Shown here in pieces: positions 15,364 through 23,025 of a DNA stretch of 64,000 bases. The position numbers and the translations under genes are program-made. The stretch is from positions 1 to 64,000 of the forward strand of contig JBAZNV010000002.1 of the NCBI GenBank assembly GCA_041649045.1, written 5' to 3'. Under the pieces are notes generated by a model, which saw nothing but the letters and a program-made list of their open reading frames with translations, was not told where the DNA came from and did no database searches. Source of the DNA: JAGVXH01 sp041649045. Its GTDB lineage: Archaea; Nanobdellota; Nanobdellia; Pacearchaeales; GW2011-AR1. Position 1 is the stretch's first letter. Each line of letters opens with the position of its first letter.

Positions 15364-16304
15364 CTTAATTCCAAAACCTCATATTTCTTTTTAGATTGTT
15401 TTTTTGTAGGCCGCATTGCAGATGTAATCAATATCCCCCTTTTATGAGGACCGGCGATCGAGCCATTTAAAATAATATAATCAGTTTTTATGTTCCCATA
15501 GTGTTTAAACCCGCCGCTAACGTTTATATTTTTCTCACTGATTTTGCCAGCTTCCAAAATTAAATGATTATAAGAAACTCTCGAGTGAAATCCTGTTTGA
15601 CCTGCTTGTGAAGTTCTAAAGGTTACTCTTGCTGGATGCCAGGGACCAAGTGAGCCTGGTCTTCGCAAACCCTTCTCTGTTTTATGATTTTTAAGGGAAA
15701 TTCCAAATCTTTTAACAGGGCCTTGTGTCCCATAACCCTTGCTCACAGATCTAACATCAACAAGCCCACCCTTAAAAACATCTTTAATCGAAATCTCTTT
15801 CCCGATCTTTTCTTTTATAAAATTAATTTTTTCCTCCTTGCTTCCAGATAATGCAATCTCCATCATGTCAGGAGTTTTTTTATCAACAGAAGTGCTTTTT
15901 ACGCCAGAATAAATAATTACCCGAATATCATCAAAATCCTTTTCGTCCCCCAGCTGCTTGATGTCTTTCGATACTTTTATTCTTCCTTTTAGCTCTTTAT
16001 CTTTGCTCACGACAACATCGCTCTTTGTTTTTCCATTTTTATAAAATCTTACAGAATAAATTTTCATCGCAGGGCATTCCAATATCGTTGCGGGCACAAT
16101 AATTTTTTTATTTTTAGTCAACGAATCATCGGTGGAATCTTTTACCCATGCAGAAACCATCCCAACCTTGTATCCGATAAAGCCAAGCAATCCGGCCTCT
16201 TTTCTTTTAATTGATCTCCAGTTTGCACTAGGTATAACTTTTTTAGCTCTAACTCGAGGATAGAACTGCAAACTTCCTTTCCTTATTCTATTATTATCTG
16301 TCAT
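15360..16304 (-). CDS. rpl3: Large-subunit ribosomal protein uL3
   Basis: A 314-residue uL3, first gene of the unit. The N-terminus KGSLQFYPRVRAKKVIPSAN and LLGFIGYKVGMVSAWVKDST, the central DVRSVSKGYGTQGPVKRFGI and the tunnel-side HPARVTFRTSQAGQTGFHSR are all family signatures. Length is close to archaeal norms (330-350). A promoter and structured leader lie upstream at 16305-16445. Confidence 0.96.
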   Translation of the reverse strand: MTDNNRIRKGSLQFYPRVRAKKVIPSANWRSIKRKEAGLLGFIGYKVGMVSAWVKDSTDDSLTKNKKIIVPATILECPAMKIYSVRFYKNGKTKSDVVVSKDKELKGRIKVSKDIKQLGDEKDFDDIRVIIYSGVKSTSVDKKTPDMMEIALSGSKEEKINFIKEKIGKEISIKDVFKGGLVDVRSVSKGYGTQGPVKRFGISLKNHKTEKGLRRPGSLGPWHPARVTFRTSQAGQTGFHSRVSYNHLILEAGKISEKNINVSGGFKHYGNIKTDYIILNGSIAGPHKRGILITSAMRPTKKQSKKKYEVLELR

Positions 16305-16445
16305 TTTACTCGCTCATCTATCGATAATCACAAATAGCACTTTGTTTTTATCGTGACCAACCCGTCACAAAATTCAACACCCAAACATTCAAGTTTTGAG
16401 TGCACCGTTATAAAAATTGAGAAATTAGAGTATTTAAAGCTTCTC
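16305..16445 (-). promoter_or_regulatory. Promoter and structured leader of the uL3-SecY operon
   Basis: Reading the minus strand, a BRE/TATA-like element (gaagctttaaatac) lies at about 16430-16443, which would place transcription start near 16405 and give a leader of about 100 bases before the uL3 ATG. The leader contains a clean hairpin, GTGAC-gggttg-GTCAC, at about 16351-16366. The long leader is unusual for a genome in which many genes look leaderless, and could be a target for autogenous control by a ribosomal protein; that role is inferred. Confidence 0.5.
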
Positions 16446-16510
16446 TTATTCTCAATTTCCGATAAAATTTTTACCCACAATCTTTTAAACCAATTTTTGT
16501 TATATACTAT

Positions 16511-17149
16511 ATGCCAATAAAAACTCCCGACATTTTACCTGGTGAAGATGGATATATCTCGAGAAAAGAAAGAACAAAAGAAAAAAAATTGTCTGAAAAA
16601 AAAGAAAAAAAAATTACAGAAAAAAAAGATATTGAAATAGGAAAAATAAAAACTGGATATAAAGGGTACAGAATCGGGAGACCGACGACAACACCCAGAA
16701 AAGAAAAAAAATACATAATTTGGAGATTCTCAAAAAAAATAGGCGAAATTATAGTCTCTAATGAGGGCAAAATAATCCTTAAATTTTTCAGATTCGGCGG
16801 CGTCGGGAATTACAAGTCATTGATTCAGGATATAGATTTTCAGCGTCGATGGGCTATTCGCGAGCAAGAACTTTTGCTAACACAAAAAGAGTGTGCAATT
16901 TGCAATTCAAAAATTTCTCGAAGTGCTAAACCAAATTTATATCACACAAAAATGTGGTTAAAAAGAGCACAACTTTTAGAGGAGGCCGAAAAAGTCCCGC
17001 AGGAAGTTATCGAAGGTAAGCTTACAATTGAAGACGGCTGGAAAAAATTCAATGAAATTTTAGAAGAAGGGAATAGGTATTACATGTCTTTACAGGATAC
17101 CGCTCTGATTTGTGCATCTTGTGCAAAAAAGAAAGGATTGAGCTACTGA
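16511..17149 (+). CDS. Unknown protein with a split CxxC...CxxC zinc motif
   Basis: A 212-residue protein not recognised by name. Residues 18-45 are a run of Lys/Glu. A central segment (about 55-85) has a strand-rich, basic KKYIIWRFSKKIGEI element. A CAICNS pair (about 132-135) and a CASCAKKK pair near the C-terminus (about 202-205) could together hold one zinc ion, with a helical segment (KMWLKRAQLLEEAEKVPQEV) between. It is divergent from the uL3 operon and sits alone. The arrangement suggests a small nucleic-acid- or ribosome-associated protein, with low confidence. Confidence 0.6.
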   Translation: MPIKTPDILPGEDGYISRKERTKEKKLSEKKEKKITEKKDIEIGKIKTGYKGYRIGRPTTTPRKEKKYIIWRFSKKIGEIIVSNEGKIILKFFRFGGVGNYKSLIQDIDFQRRWAIREQELLLTQKECAICNSKISRSAKPNLYHTKMWLKRAQLLEEAEKVPQEVIEGKLTIEDGWKKFNEILEEGNRYYMSLQDTALICASCAKKKGLSY

Positions 17150-17330
17150 AATAGTTAACATAAACCCAGAATCCCCTCTTTCATAAACTATTCCCTTAGA
17201 TTCAAGTACATTAATCGCATCAGCAACTCTATCAATATTTAAAGAAATGTCAGGTTTTAAATTATGAATACTATCCGAGTTTTACAAAAGACATTTTCAT
17301 TAACTCTCTTATTGCCTCTTCGCGCTTCAC
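17090..17330 (-). pseudogene. Short coupled gene broken by a frameshift
   Basis: Directly behind the conserved protein at 17327-18031, a GTG start overlaps its stop (GTGA) and opens VKREEAIRELMKMSFVKLG, ending at a TAG at 17271. In the -1 frame the reading continues SDSIHNLKPDISLNIDRVAD, then AINVLESKGIVYERGDSGFM before a stop at 17090. The second half looks like a genuine helix-strand (winged-helix-like) sequence rather than noise. One missing base near the AAAA at about 17279-17282 would explain it. The 3' end runs antisense into the gene at 16511-17149. It could be a decayed gene or a sequencing error. Confidence 0.45.
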
Positions 17331-18031
17331 GCCACAAACTCCGTTTCTCTTTTTTCTTCTTTGCCATCGACAAAAATCTGCCTTACAATTCTCCCTTTTC
17401 TCTTGCTTTGCTCTCGAACTTCTTCCGGCTTCATTTTCGTAAAATCTTTGGGATAGACAATGTCTTCGACAAAAATCGTATGATTAATGGAAATCTCCTT
17501 AAATTCAGGATAATCAAAAAATAATTCTCTTACAATTTTCTCATCATTTGTTTTCAGTGTGCAAAAATCAGCCTTTGGGCCGTCCTCATTTTCCTTTCCC
17601 GGTTTGCCGCTTTTTGGAGCCTTTGCTTTTATTTTCAAATCAAAGTCATTTCCACTAAAAGTTAACGCGTAAAAAACTCGAGGAAATTTATTCATTAAAT
17701 TTTTTAATTTTTCGACCTCAACCTCTGTTTCAATTTCTAATTTTTTTATTCCCTGAAAATTACTTTTCTTTTTTATTTCAAAATCTATTTCACCATCTAA
17801 ATTACCCGTGGTTACAATGATTCCTTTCATATGAGTTTTTTCTTCGGCCTTATCCATGCATTTTCTTACAAGATAATTCACGAATTCCGGTCCCGCTTTT
17901 ATCATCCATTTGCTTGCCTGTTTTTTCCCTTCAAGCAAATATCTGTTTTGATATTCACCACGTCCAAATTTTAAAAAATCATTATGAACCTCTTCATCAA
18001 AATCTTTTTCAAATATTTTTTTTATTACCAT
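17327..18031 (-). CDS. Conserved DPANN-type protein of unknown function
   Basis: A 234-residue soluble protein. I recall similar uncharacterised proteins from DPANN genomes (pattern FGRGEYQNRYLLEGKKQ near the N-terminus). The C-terminal half is alpha/beta, with LNLMNKFPRVFYALTFSGND-like strands and the end GRIVRQIFVDGKEEKRETEF. The start is set at 18031 rather than 18073 because a TATA-like element (aatttataaatct) lies about 25 bases before that ATG, as expected for a leaderless transcript. No catalytic motif is visible. Confidence 0.7.
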   Translation of the reverse strand: MVIKKIFEKDFDEEVHNDFLKFGRGEYQNRYLLEGKKQASKWMIKAGPEFVNYLVRKCMDKAEEKTHMKGIIVTTGNLDGEIDFEIKKKSNFQGIKKLEIETEVEVEKLKNLMNKFPRVFYALTFSGNDFDLKIKAKAPKSGKPGKENEDGPKADFCTLKTNDEKIVRELFFDYPEFKEISINHTIFVEDIVYPKDFTKMKPEEVREQSKRKGRIVRQIFVDGKEEKRETEFVA

Positions 18032-18138
18032 AATTACTAAATTAAAAAGTAGATTTATAAATTTGTCTGCCAAAAACAGGTAATCTCTCTCGGGTTGTCA
18101 TTCCCAATATTTATAAATTGCAAAACATAAATTTATAC

Positions 18139-19155
18139 ATGGGTGATAATCAGGATGGAAAGAGATGGGTAGCGATAGGATTAATTTTAGTTGTTTTTAT
18201 TCTTGCCTTTTTTGTTCTAAGGCCGATCGTAATGTCAATAATTTTTGGTTTGCTTTTTGCATACATATTCACGCCCGTCTATAAAAAAATAAATTCCAAA
18301 GTAAAATATAAAAATTTATCAGCGTTAATTCTAATATTCGCCATCATTATTTTAATCGCCATCCCCCTGATTTATTTAATCCCCGAACTTTTGGAGCAGG
18401 TAGAAGAAACATATAGTTTGCTTCAGGATATTAATTTTAAAGATGTATTTGAAGGTTTTTTGTCGACGGAATTGGCAACAAAATTATCTCTTCAGGTTAA
18501 CAATGTGATAAGTCAACTATTCGCTTCTCTCGTGGGCGAACTTTCAGACGTGCTAATGAATCTTCCTTCACTTGCCTTGCAATTTGTGGTCTTTCTTTTC
18601 ACTTTTTATTTTGCAGTGAGAGACAACGAAGAACTAAAAAACTATATTTCAAAACTTTCTCCTTTCTCATCTTCAACCGGGAATAAGTTTTTCAGGGAAT
18701 TTCGGGGCATCACGAACGCAATTGTTTATGGCCAGGTTTTAATAGGCATTATTCAGGGGTTGTTATTGGGGGTAGGATTTTATTTTCTCGGGATACCAAA
18801 AATTTTAATCCTAACTTTCATTGCATGTATAGTCTCGATTATTCCGGTTCTTGGTGCGTGGTTGGTATGGTTTCCTGTTGGGATTTTTATGATTGCCGTT
18901 GACAGGACATTCGCCGGCGTTTTTATTTTCCTTTACGGCGCAATTTTTATTTCAACTATTGACAATCTTCTGAGACCAATTATCCTCTCAAAAAGTTCAA
19001 GTCTTCCTGTTTCGGTAAGCGTTATAGGGACGATCGGCGGCCTTTATTTTTTCGGAATAATTGGTTTGATTCTCGGACCATTGATTTTAGCATACGTGCT
19101 GATAATAATTGATTTCTATAAGCAGGGTAAACTAAACGATCTGTTCAACAAATGA
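18139..19155 (+). CDS. AI-2E family transporter-like membrane protein (UPF0118/PerM family)
   Basis: A 338-residue integral membrane protein with about seven to eight hydrophobic helices. The N-terminal helix pair (WVAIGLILVVFILAFFVL; PIVMSIIFGLLFAYIFTPVY), the soluble amphipathic middle (about 90-150) and the C-terminal block (IPVLGAWLVWFPVGIFMIAV; TIDNLLRPIILSKSS; GLILGPLILAYVL) are diagnostic of the AI-2E/TqsA/PerM family. Substrates in archaea are unknown. The ATG at 18139 lies about 25 bases after a TATA element (atatttataaa), so a leaderless start is preferred to the upstream TTG. It overlaps the AMP phosphorylase start by four bases. Confidence 0.88.
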   Translation: MGDNQDGKRWVAIGLILVVFILAFFVLRPIVMSIIFGLLFAYIFTPVYKKINSKVKYKNLSALILIFAIIILIAIPLIYLIPELLEQVEETYSLLQDINFKDVFEGFLSTELATKLSLQVNNVISQLFASLVGELSDVLMNLPSLALQFVVFLFTFYFAVRDNEELKNYISKLSPFSSSTGNKFFREFRGITNAIVYGQVLIGIIQGLLLGVGFYFLGIPKILILTFIACIVSIIPVLGAWLVWFPVGIFMIAVDRTFAGVFIFLYGAIFISTIDNLLRPIILSKSSSLPVSVSVIGTIGGLYFFGIIGLILGPLILAYVLIIIDFYKQGKLNDLFNK

Positions 19156-20630
19156 AACTTAAAATTAGGAATTTAAATTGGTTAGCCGGTCGTCCCATTG
19201 TTATTTTAAATGATACGACAGCAAAAAAAATGAATGTCTTTGTAGACGATAGGGTGCTGCTTGAAAATTCAAGAAAAGTTTACGCGGTAGTGGACATTTT
19301 TCCAAATATCGTAAGAGAAAACGAAATAGGTTTATCTCAGGAATTAAGCCATATATTAAAAATGGAGAATAGGGAAGAAATTGATGTTAACTCTTCAGAA
19401 ATTTCACAGGCATCTTTTTTGATTAATAAAAAAATTCATGGCAAAGAACTGACAAAAAAAGAAATTTCTTATATCGTTTCAGAAATTGTGCAAAATAATC
19501 TGACCGAAGCCGAGATTGCATATTTCACAGCAGCAGAAAAAATTCATGGCATGTCGATTAAAGAAACAATAAATCTGACTAAGGCGATGGTAAAAACAGG
19601 TTTAAAACTTAAGTTCAATGAAAAATATGTTGCAGACAAACATTGTATTGGCGGGATTGCAGGCAATAGAACTACTCCGATAGTTGTTGCGATTTGCGCA
19701 TCAATGGGATTGACGATGCCGAAAACTTCATCCAGAGCGATAACTTCAGCATCAGGAACTGCAGATGTTATAGAAGTTTTATCTAATGTTGAATTAACAA
19801 TTCCGGAAATAAAAAAAGTTGTTAAAAAAACAGGCGCATGTTTAACATGGGGAGGTTCGCTTGGTCTTGCTCCGTCGGACGATAAAATTATCAGGGTCGA
19901 AAGGCTCTTGAACCTTGACGCTGAGCCCCAGCTTATTTCCTCAATCATGTCGAAAAAAATTTCTGCAGGTTCAAAATATATTTTAATCGATATTCCGTAT
20001 GGGGAAGAATCCAAAATAAAAAATTTAAAAGAAGCAAAAATTTTGGGAGGCAAATTCAAAAAAATTGCCAAAAGCTTCAGGCTTAAATTGAAAACAGTTT
20101 ATACGAAAGGTTTAGAACCAATAGGGAATGGGATTGGCCCCATTCTCGAGCTTCTGGATGTTATATCTGTTTTAAGAAATGATTTTGATGCGCCTTCAGA
20201 TCTAAGAGAAAAATCGCTTTATCTTTCTGCTGAACTAATGAGTTTATGTGGAATAAAAGACGCAAGAATAAAGGCTGAAAACATTTTGTCATCTGGAAAA
20301 GCGTACGATAAATTCAAGGAAATTTTACAAGCCCAAGACGGGGAAGAGAGCATAGAAGAAAAAATAAAAAACCTAAAACTCGCAAAATTCAAAAAAACTT
20401 TCAAGGCAAAAAGAACCGGAAAAATAATTTCAATCAGTAATAAAAAAATAAATTCTTTATGCAGAATATTGGGTACTCCAGAAACAAAAAGCGCCGGAGT
20501 TTATTTGCATCGGCATATCGGGAATGTAAGTAAACGAGAGCCAATTCTAACAATGTATTCCGAAACTCGTTCGAAACTTAAAGACGGAAAAAAATTCTAT
20601 AAAACTTTCAAACCAATTAAGATAAAATAA
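19152..20630 (+). CDS. deoA: AMP phosphorylase (archaeal thymidine phosphorylase-like)
   Basis: A 492-residue protein of the thymidine/AMP phosphorylase family. The N-terminal double-psi-like extension (about 1-85), typical of archaeal AMP phosphorylase, is present. The core shows the phosphate-binding KHCIGGIAGNRTTPIVVA (163-180) and KTSSRAITSASGTAD (191-205), and later LAPSDDKIIRVERLLNLD. It releases adenine from AMP, giving ribose-1,5-bisphosphate, the substrate of the isomerase-family protein at 194-1024. Length equals that of archaeal homologues (about 500). It is coupled to the transporter upstream by an ATGA overlap. Confidence 0.92.
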   Translation: MKLKIRNLNWLAGRPIVILNDTTAKKMNVFVDDRVLLENSRKVYAVVDIFPNIVRENEIGLSQELSHILKMENREEIDVNSSEISQASFLINKKIHGKELTKKEISYIVSEIVQNNLTEAEIAYFTAAEKIHGMSIKETINLTKAMVKTGLKLKFNEKYVADKHCIGGIAGNRTTPIVVAICASMGLTMPKTSSRAITSASGTADVIEVLSNVELTIPEIKKVVKKTGACLTWGGSLGLAPSDDKIIRVERLLNLDAEPQLISSIMSKKISAGSKYILIDIPYGEESKIKNLKEAKILGGKFKKIAKSFRLKLKTVYTKGLEPIGNGIGPILELLDVISVLRNDFDAPSDLREKSLYLSAELMSLCGIKDARIKAENILSSGKAYDKFKEILQAQDGEESIEEKIKNLKLAKFKKTFKAKRTGKIISISNKKINSLCRILGTPETKSAGVYLHRHIGNVSKREPILTMYSETRSKLKDGKKFYKTFKPIKIK

Positions 20631-20885
20631 CTATCTATATTTTAATTTTAAAATCAAAACTGAGCCAACCATTAATAACGTAATGAAACTCATCACTATT
20701 AAAGATACAGAGTTTTTTAGAAATCCATAGCATATCCAAAGAATTTGTCCAAAAATATTTATCAACAGCCATCCAATCGCGATATCTTTTGTCGATTTTG
20801 TCTCCCATGATTTTACTAATTGAGGCAAAGAAGATATCGCAACCAAAAGTCCCGCAAAAAATCCCACATATTCTATTATTTCCAT
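20631..20885 (-). CDS. SemiSWEET-type transporter
   Basis: An 84-residue protein with three hydrophobic helices (about 5-20, 38-57, 61-80). It has the PQ motif in helix 1 (SSLPQLVKSWETKST) and the conserved GWLLINIFGQILWICYGFLK in helix 2. These are features of SemiSWEET/PQ-loop half transporters, which dimerise to move small sugars across the membrane. It converges on the AMP phosphorylase gene and immediately follows the cyclophilin gene with no spacer. Confidence 0.88.
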   Translation of the reverse strand: MEIIEYVGFFAGLLVAISSLPQLVKSWETKSTKDIAIGWLLINIFGQILWICYGFLKNSVSLIVMSFITLLMVGSVLILKLKYR

Positions 20886-21455
20886 TTATATTACGCTCGC
20901 CTTAATTACTCTAACTTCATTCACAGGCTTATCTCCATATCCTGTCTGAACACTTCCAATTTTGTCAATAACATCCATGCCTTCAACGACTTCGCCAAAA
21001 ACCGGATGTTTGCTTGAAAACGGAGGTTTGTCATAATCTAAGTAAGTGTTATCGACGAGATTTATAAAAAATTGGCTTCCTCCCGAATTCGGTCCCGAGT
21101 TCGCCATTGCAACCGTTCCCCTCAAATTTGAATGTCCCGCAATAAATTCATCTTTTATCTGATAACCTGGTCCACCCATCCCTGTTCCCGTCGGGTCACC
21201 ACCCTGAATCATAAAATCCGCAATCACTCGATGAAAAATCGTCCCATCATAAAATCCCTCACGAACAAGCTTTTCAAAATTCCCGGCAGTTATTGGCGAA
21301 TTTGAATACAACTCTATAATAAAATCGCCTTCCGTCGTCTCAAATTTTACTTTCGTATTTTCTTCTCCCATGATAACATTTCCGACAATCATTCCTCCAA
21401 CTAAAAAAATTAAAACTAAAGATATTATAAGTATTGCGGTTTTTATTTTCGACAT
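20886..21455 (-). CDS. Membrane-anchored cyclophilin-type peptidyl-prolyl isomerase
   Basis: A 189-residue protein: a hydrophobic N-terminal segment (about 6-28) acting as signal or anchor, then a cyclophilin domain (about 37-188). Catalytic-site motifs are visible: FHRVIADFMIQGGDPTGTGM, GTVAMANSGPNSGGSQFFIN and HPVFGEVVEGMDVIDKIGSV. The enzyme probably acts outside the membrane, where the many Cys-rich surface proteins of this window fold. It overlaps the end of the deaminase gene by 13 bases. Confidence 0.93.
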   Translation of the reverse strand: MSKIKTAILIISLVLIFLVGGMIVGNVIMGEENTKVKFETTEGDFIIELYSNSPITAGNFEKLVREGFYDGTIFHRVIADFMIQGGDPTGTGMGGPGYQIKDEFIAGHSNLRGTVAMANSGPNSGGSQFFINLVDNTYLDYDKPPFSSKHPVFGEVVEGMDVIDKIGSVQTGYGDKPVNEVRVIKASVI

Positions 21456-21940
21456 GATTCAATATTATTTTCTATTGCTAATTTATTTTCTTCAATAGGA
21501 TTATATGATATAAACTTATCTCCGGCAAAATGAATTACTTTTTCTAATTTTGTTTTAGCTATGATTCTACTGCAAAAAGTGCAATAAGGTTTTTTATGAA
21601 TTCTTCTTTCCACTTTTTTTATTGCCGCAATATACATTGTTGCGTCATTTATATCAATATGATTATTCAGCGCTTCGATTATTGCGTTTTGTTCTGCGTG
21701 AACTGCATGACAAATTTCAGCATTCGCGCCATCATGTAAATTTAATTTTTCCCCAATACATTCTTTGCAGAAATTTTCGACTGGATGATTAAAACCTTTC
21801 GATAAAATCTTTCCATCTTTCACAATTACCACTCCGACCTGCTATTTAAAGCACCTTGATTTTTTTGCCTCACCAAAAGCAATCTCCATAAACTTTTTTT
21901 GCTCTTCTGTCGGATTAATTATTTTCATGTTTACGCTCAT
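21443..21940 (-). pseudogene. CMP/dCMP deaminase-family gene interrupted by one in-frame TAG
   Basis: Reading from the ATG at 21940 gives MSVNMKIINPTEEQKKFMEI, then AFGEAKKSRCFK, a TAG codon (21842-21844), then QVGVVIVKDGKILSKGFNHP and a zinc deaminase core with HAEQNAI (His, catalytic Glu) and PYCTFC (Cys pair). Both sides of the TAG match the usual deaminase N-terminus (SRC-x-x-x-VG-VIV) without a gap, so a single sense codon has become TAG. Translation from the GTG at 21832 would lose the first helix. Options: a nonsense mutation, amber readthrough, or a sequencing error. The protein would deaminate a cytosine nucleotide (or be a ComE/tRNA-type relative). Confidence 0.75.
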
Positions 21941-21943
21941 ACC

Positions 21944-22005
21944 GAGCAAAGCCACTTTCTGATCACCTTAAATTAAAACTATCTTTCAGAAAGTGCGGTT
22001 TGCGA
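21944..22005. repeat. Imperfect long inverted repeat between the deaminase and a tRNA-Ser
   Basis: A perfect 10-base arm CACTTTCTGA (21953-21962) pairs with TCAGAAAGTG (21986-21995) across a 23-base AT-rich loop, and pairing continues with mismatches outward (GAGCAAAG... against ...GTTTGCGAGC). It lies just upstream of the deaminase ATG and 28 bases beyond the 3' end of tRNA-Ser(CGA). It could end the tRNA transcript or control the deaminase gene. A related string (GCAAAGTGCGAG) occurs at 22845-22856 next to the tRNA pseudogene. Confidence 0.6.
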
Positions 22006-22032
22006 GCAGAATCGAACCGTTCGATTTGGGAA

Positions 22033-22113
22033 CGCCCATACCCCGAATCGAACGGGGACGCCCGTGAGGGCACGGTGTTCGAGACCGTTGCAATACCATT
22101 ATGCGATATGGGC
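22033..22113 (-). tRNA. tRNA-Ser(CGA)
   Basis: An 81-base class II tRNA on the minus strand. Acceptor GCCCATA pairs with TATGGGC; discriminator G. The anticodon arm is ACGGT-CTCGAAC-ACCGT (anticodon CGA, serine UCG codons). A long variable arm (GCCCTCACGGGC) and T arm with GTTCGATTC complete the fold. The CCA end is not encoded. No intron. Confidence 0.93.
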
Positions 22114-22156
22114 ACAAATATATTTCTTAATTCAAATGTTATAAATCTTATGAAAA

Positions 22157-22402
22157 TCAATTTAATTCTTGTTCATCAGTAATGGCTATTCTTCCTGATA
22201 AACTAAACAGTGAATATTTTTCTATTTTACCATCTCTGGTTGTAAAAGTCTTCTTAAAATTGGGGTGTTCCCGTAATTTAAATAACGCATCCATTTTTCC
22301 TACGCCATAAACAACAGCAAAAGTGTCATTAAAAAATCCTCCATCGGGGTTTTCGAACATTGCAATAGGAATTAAATAATATCCGCTAAATTCATCATTC
22401 AT
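22157..22402 (-). CDS. Unrecognised small protein between two tRNA-Ser genes
   Basis: An 81-residue ORF not matching any family I know. It is soluble, with beta-like segments (GYYLIPIAMFENPDGGFFND; TFAVVYGVGKMDALFKLREH) and an aromatic-rich composition. It resembles the orphan ORFs in the ribosomal operon in size and character but shares no clear sequence with them. It is flanked by tRNA-Ser genes and has no operon partner. Confidence 0.6.
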   Translation of the reverse strand: MNDEFSGYYLIPIAMFENPDGGFFNDTFAVVYGVGKMDALFKLREHPNFKKTFTTRDGKIEKYSLFSLSGRIAITDEQELN

Positions 22403-22436
22403 TTACAAAGTATAAATAATAAGTTTAAATGTTTTT

Positions 22437-22628
22437 TTATTCCTCATCAATCTCTTCAAGTTCGTCCAGTTCGGCCTCTGCTTTCTCGAGGTCAAGCTCT
22501 ACATTCTTTAATTTCTCCAACTCCTCGCCACCCATTTCAGAAGAATCCTCATTCACCAAATCCTCGGCAATCTTAATATGCTCTTCGGCAAGTTCGATGT
22601 TCTCTTTTTTCGTCCTTCCCTTTTTCAT
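22437..22628 (-). CDS. Small acidic coiled-coil protein
   Basis: A 63-residue protein: a basic start (MKKGRTKKE) followed by a strongly acidic helix with heptad character (AEEHIKIAEDLVNEDSSEMG; ELEKLKNVELDLEKAEAELD). No family is recognisable; such proteins may be adaptors or chaperone-like. Low complexity makes the call less certain, but codon structure and the clear ATG support it. Confidence 0.6.
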   Translation of the reverse strand: MKKGRTKKENIELAEEHIKIAEDLVNEDSSEMGGEELEKLKNVELDLEKAEAELDELEEIDEE

Positions 22629-22663
22629 CTATAAAATAAGATTTACAGCTTTAAAAAGTTTTA

Positions 22664-22744
22664 CGCCCGAACCAGGAATTGAACCTGGGAGCCCCGAAGG
22701 GCCTGGTTTTCAAGACCAGTGCAATACCACTATGCGATTCGGGC
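22664..22744 (-). tRNA. tRNA-Ser(TGA)
   Basis: An 81-base class II tRNA on the minus strand. Acceptor GCCCGAA pairs with TTCGGGC; discriminator G. Anticodon arm CTGGT-CTTGAAA-ACCAG (anticodon TGA, serine UCA/UCN). Variable arm GCCCTTCGGGGC and T arm CCAGG-TTCAATT-CCTGG are all intact. CCA is not encoded. It is the intact relative of the broken copy at 22859-22964. Confidence 0.94.
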
Positions 22745-22858
22745 AACAATTGAACTAGATTAATTTGGTTTTTAAGTTTGTCTAAGCCGCGCCAGGCGAG
22801 CATCTTCGCTTTTCCAAAAGAAAATAATAAATTATTTTGAAAATGCAAAGTGCGAGTT

Positions 22859-22964
22859 ATTGAACCTGGGAGCCCCGAAGGGCCTGGTTTTCGTGAAACG
22901 AAACATGAAGTTGCTATGTAACTATTTTTTCAAGACCAGTGCAATACCACTATGCGAAGGAGGC
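22859..22964 (-). pseudogene. tRNA-Ser(TGA) pseudogene with an intron-like insertion
   Basis: From the D arm through the variable arm this stretch is identical to tRNA-Ser(TGA) at 22664-22744, except for a 39-base insertion (about 22892-22930) that fits the canonical archaeal intron site after position 37 of the anticodon loop. Identity stops within the T loop: after ...CCAGGTTCAAT the 3' T stem and acceptor are replaced by unrelated sequence, and the 5' acceptor half (GCCTCCT) has no partner. So it cannot fold into a normal tRNA. It may be a relic, a recombination scar or a 5' part of a split tRNA. Confidence 0.65.
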
Positions 22965-23025
22965 ATAAATAAAAAGAGGAATAAGAGTTTTTAAGATTGG
23001 CGGTGAAAAATTAATTGGAAGAAAA

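Noticed and set aside
19544..20071. Long antisense ORF opposite AMP phosphorylase
   Set aside because: It is a shadow of the conserved coding frame; its Ile/Ser-rich sequence resembles no protein and lies entirely within a strong gene.
21842..21844. Genome-wide reassignment of TAG
   Set aside because: TAG ends uL15, YhbY and GINS at expected lengths, so it acts as a stop codon.
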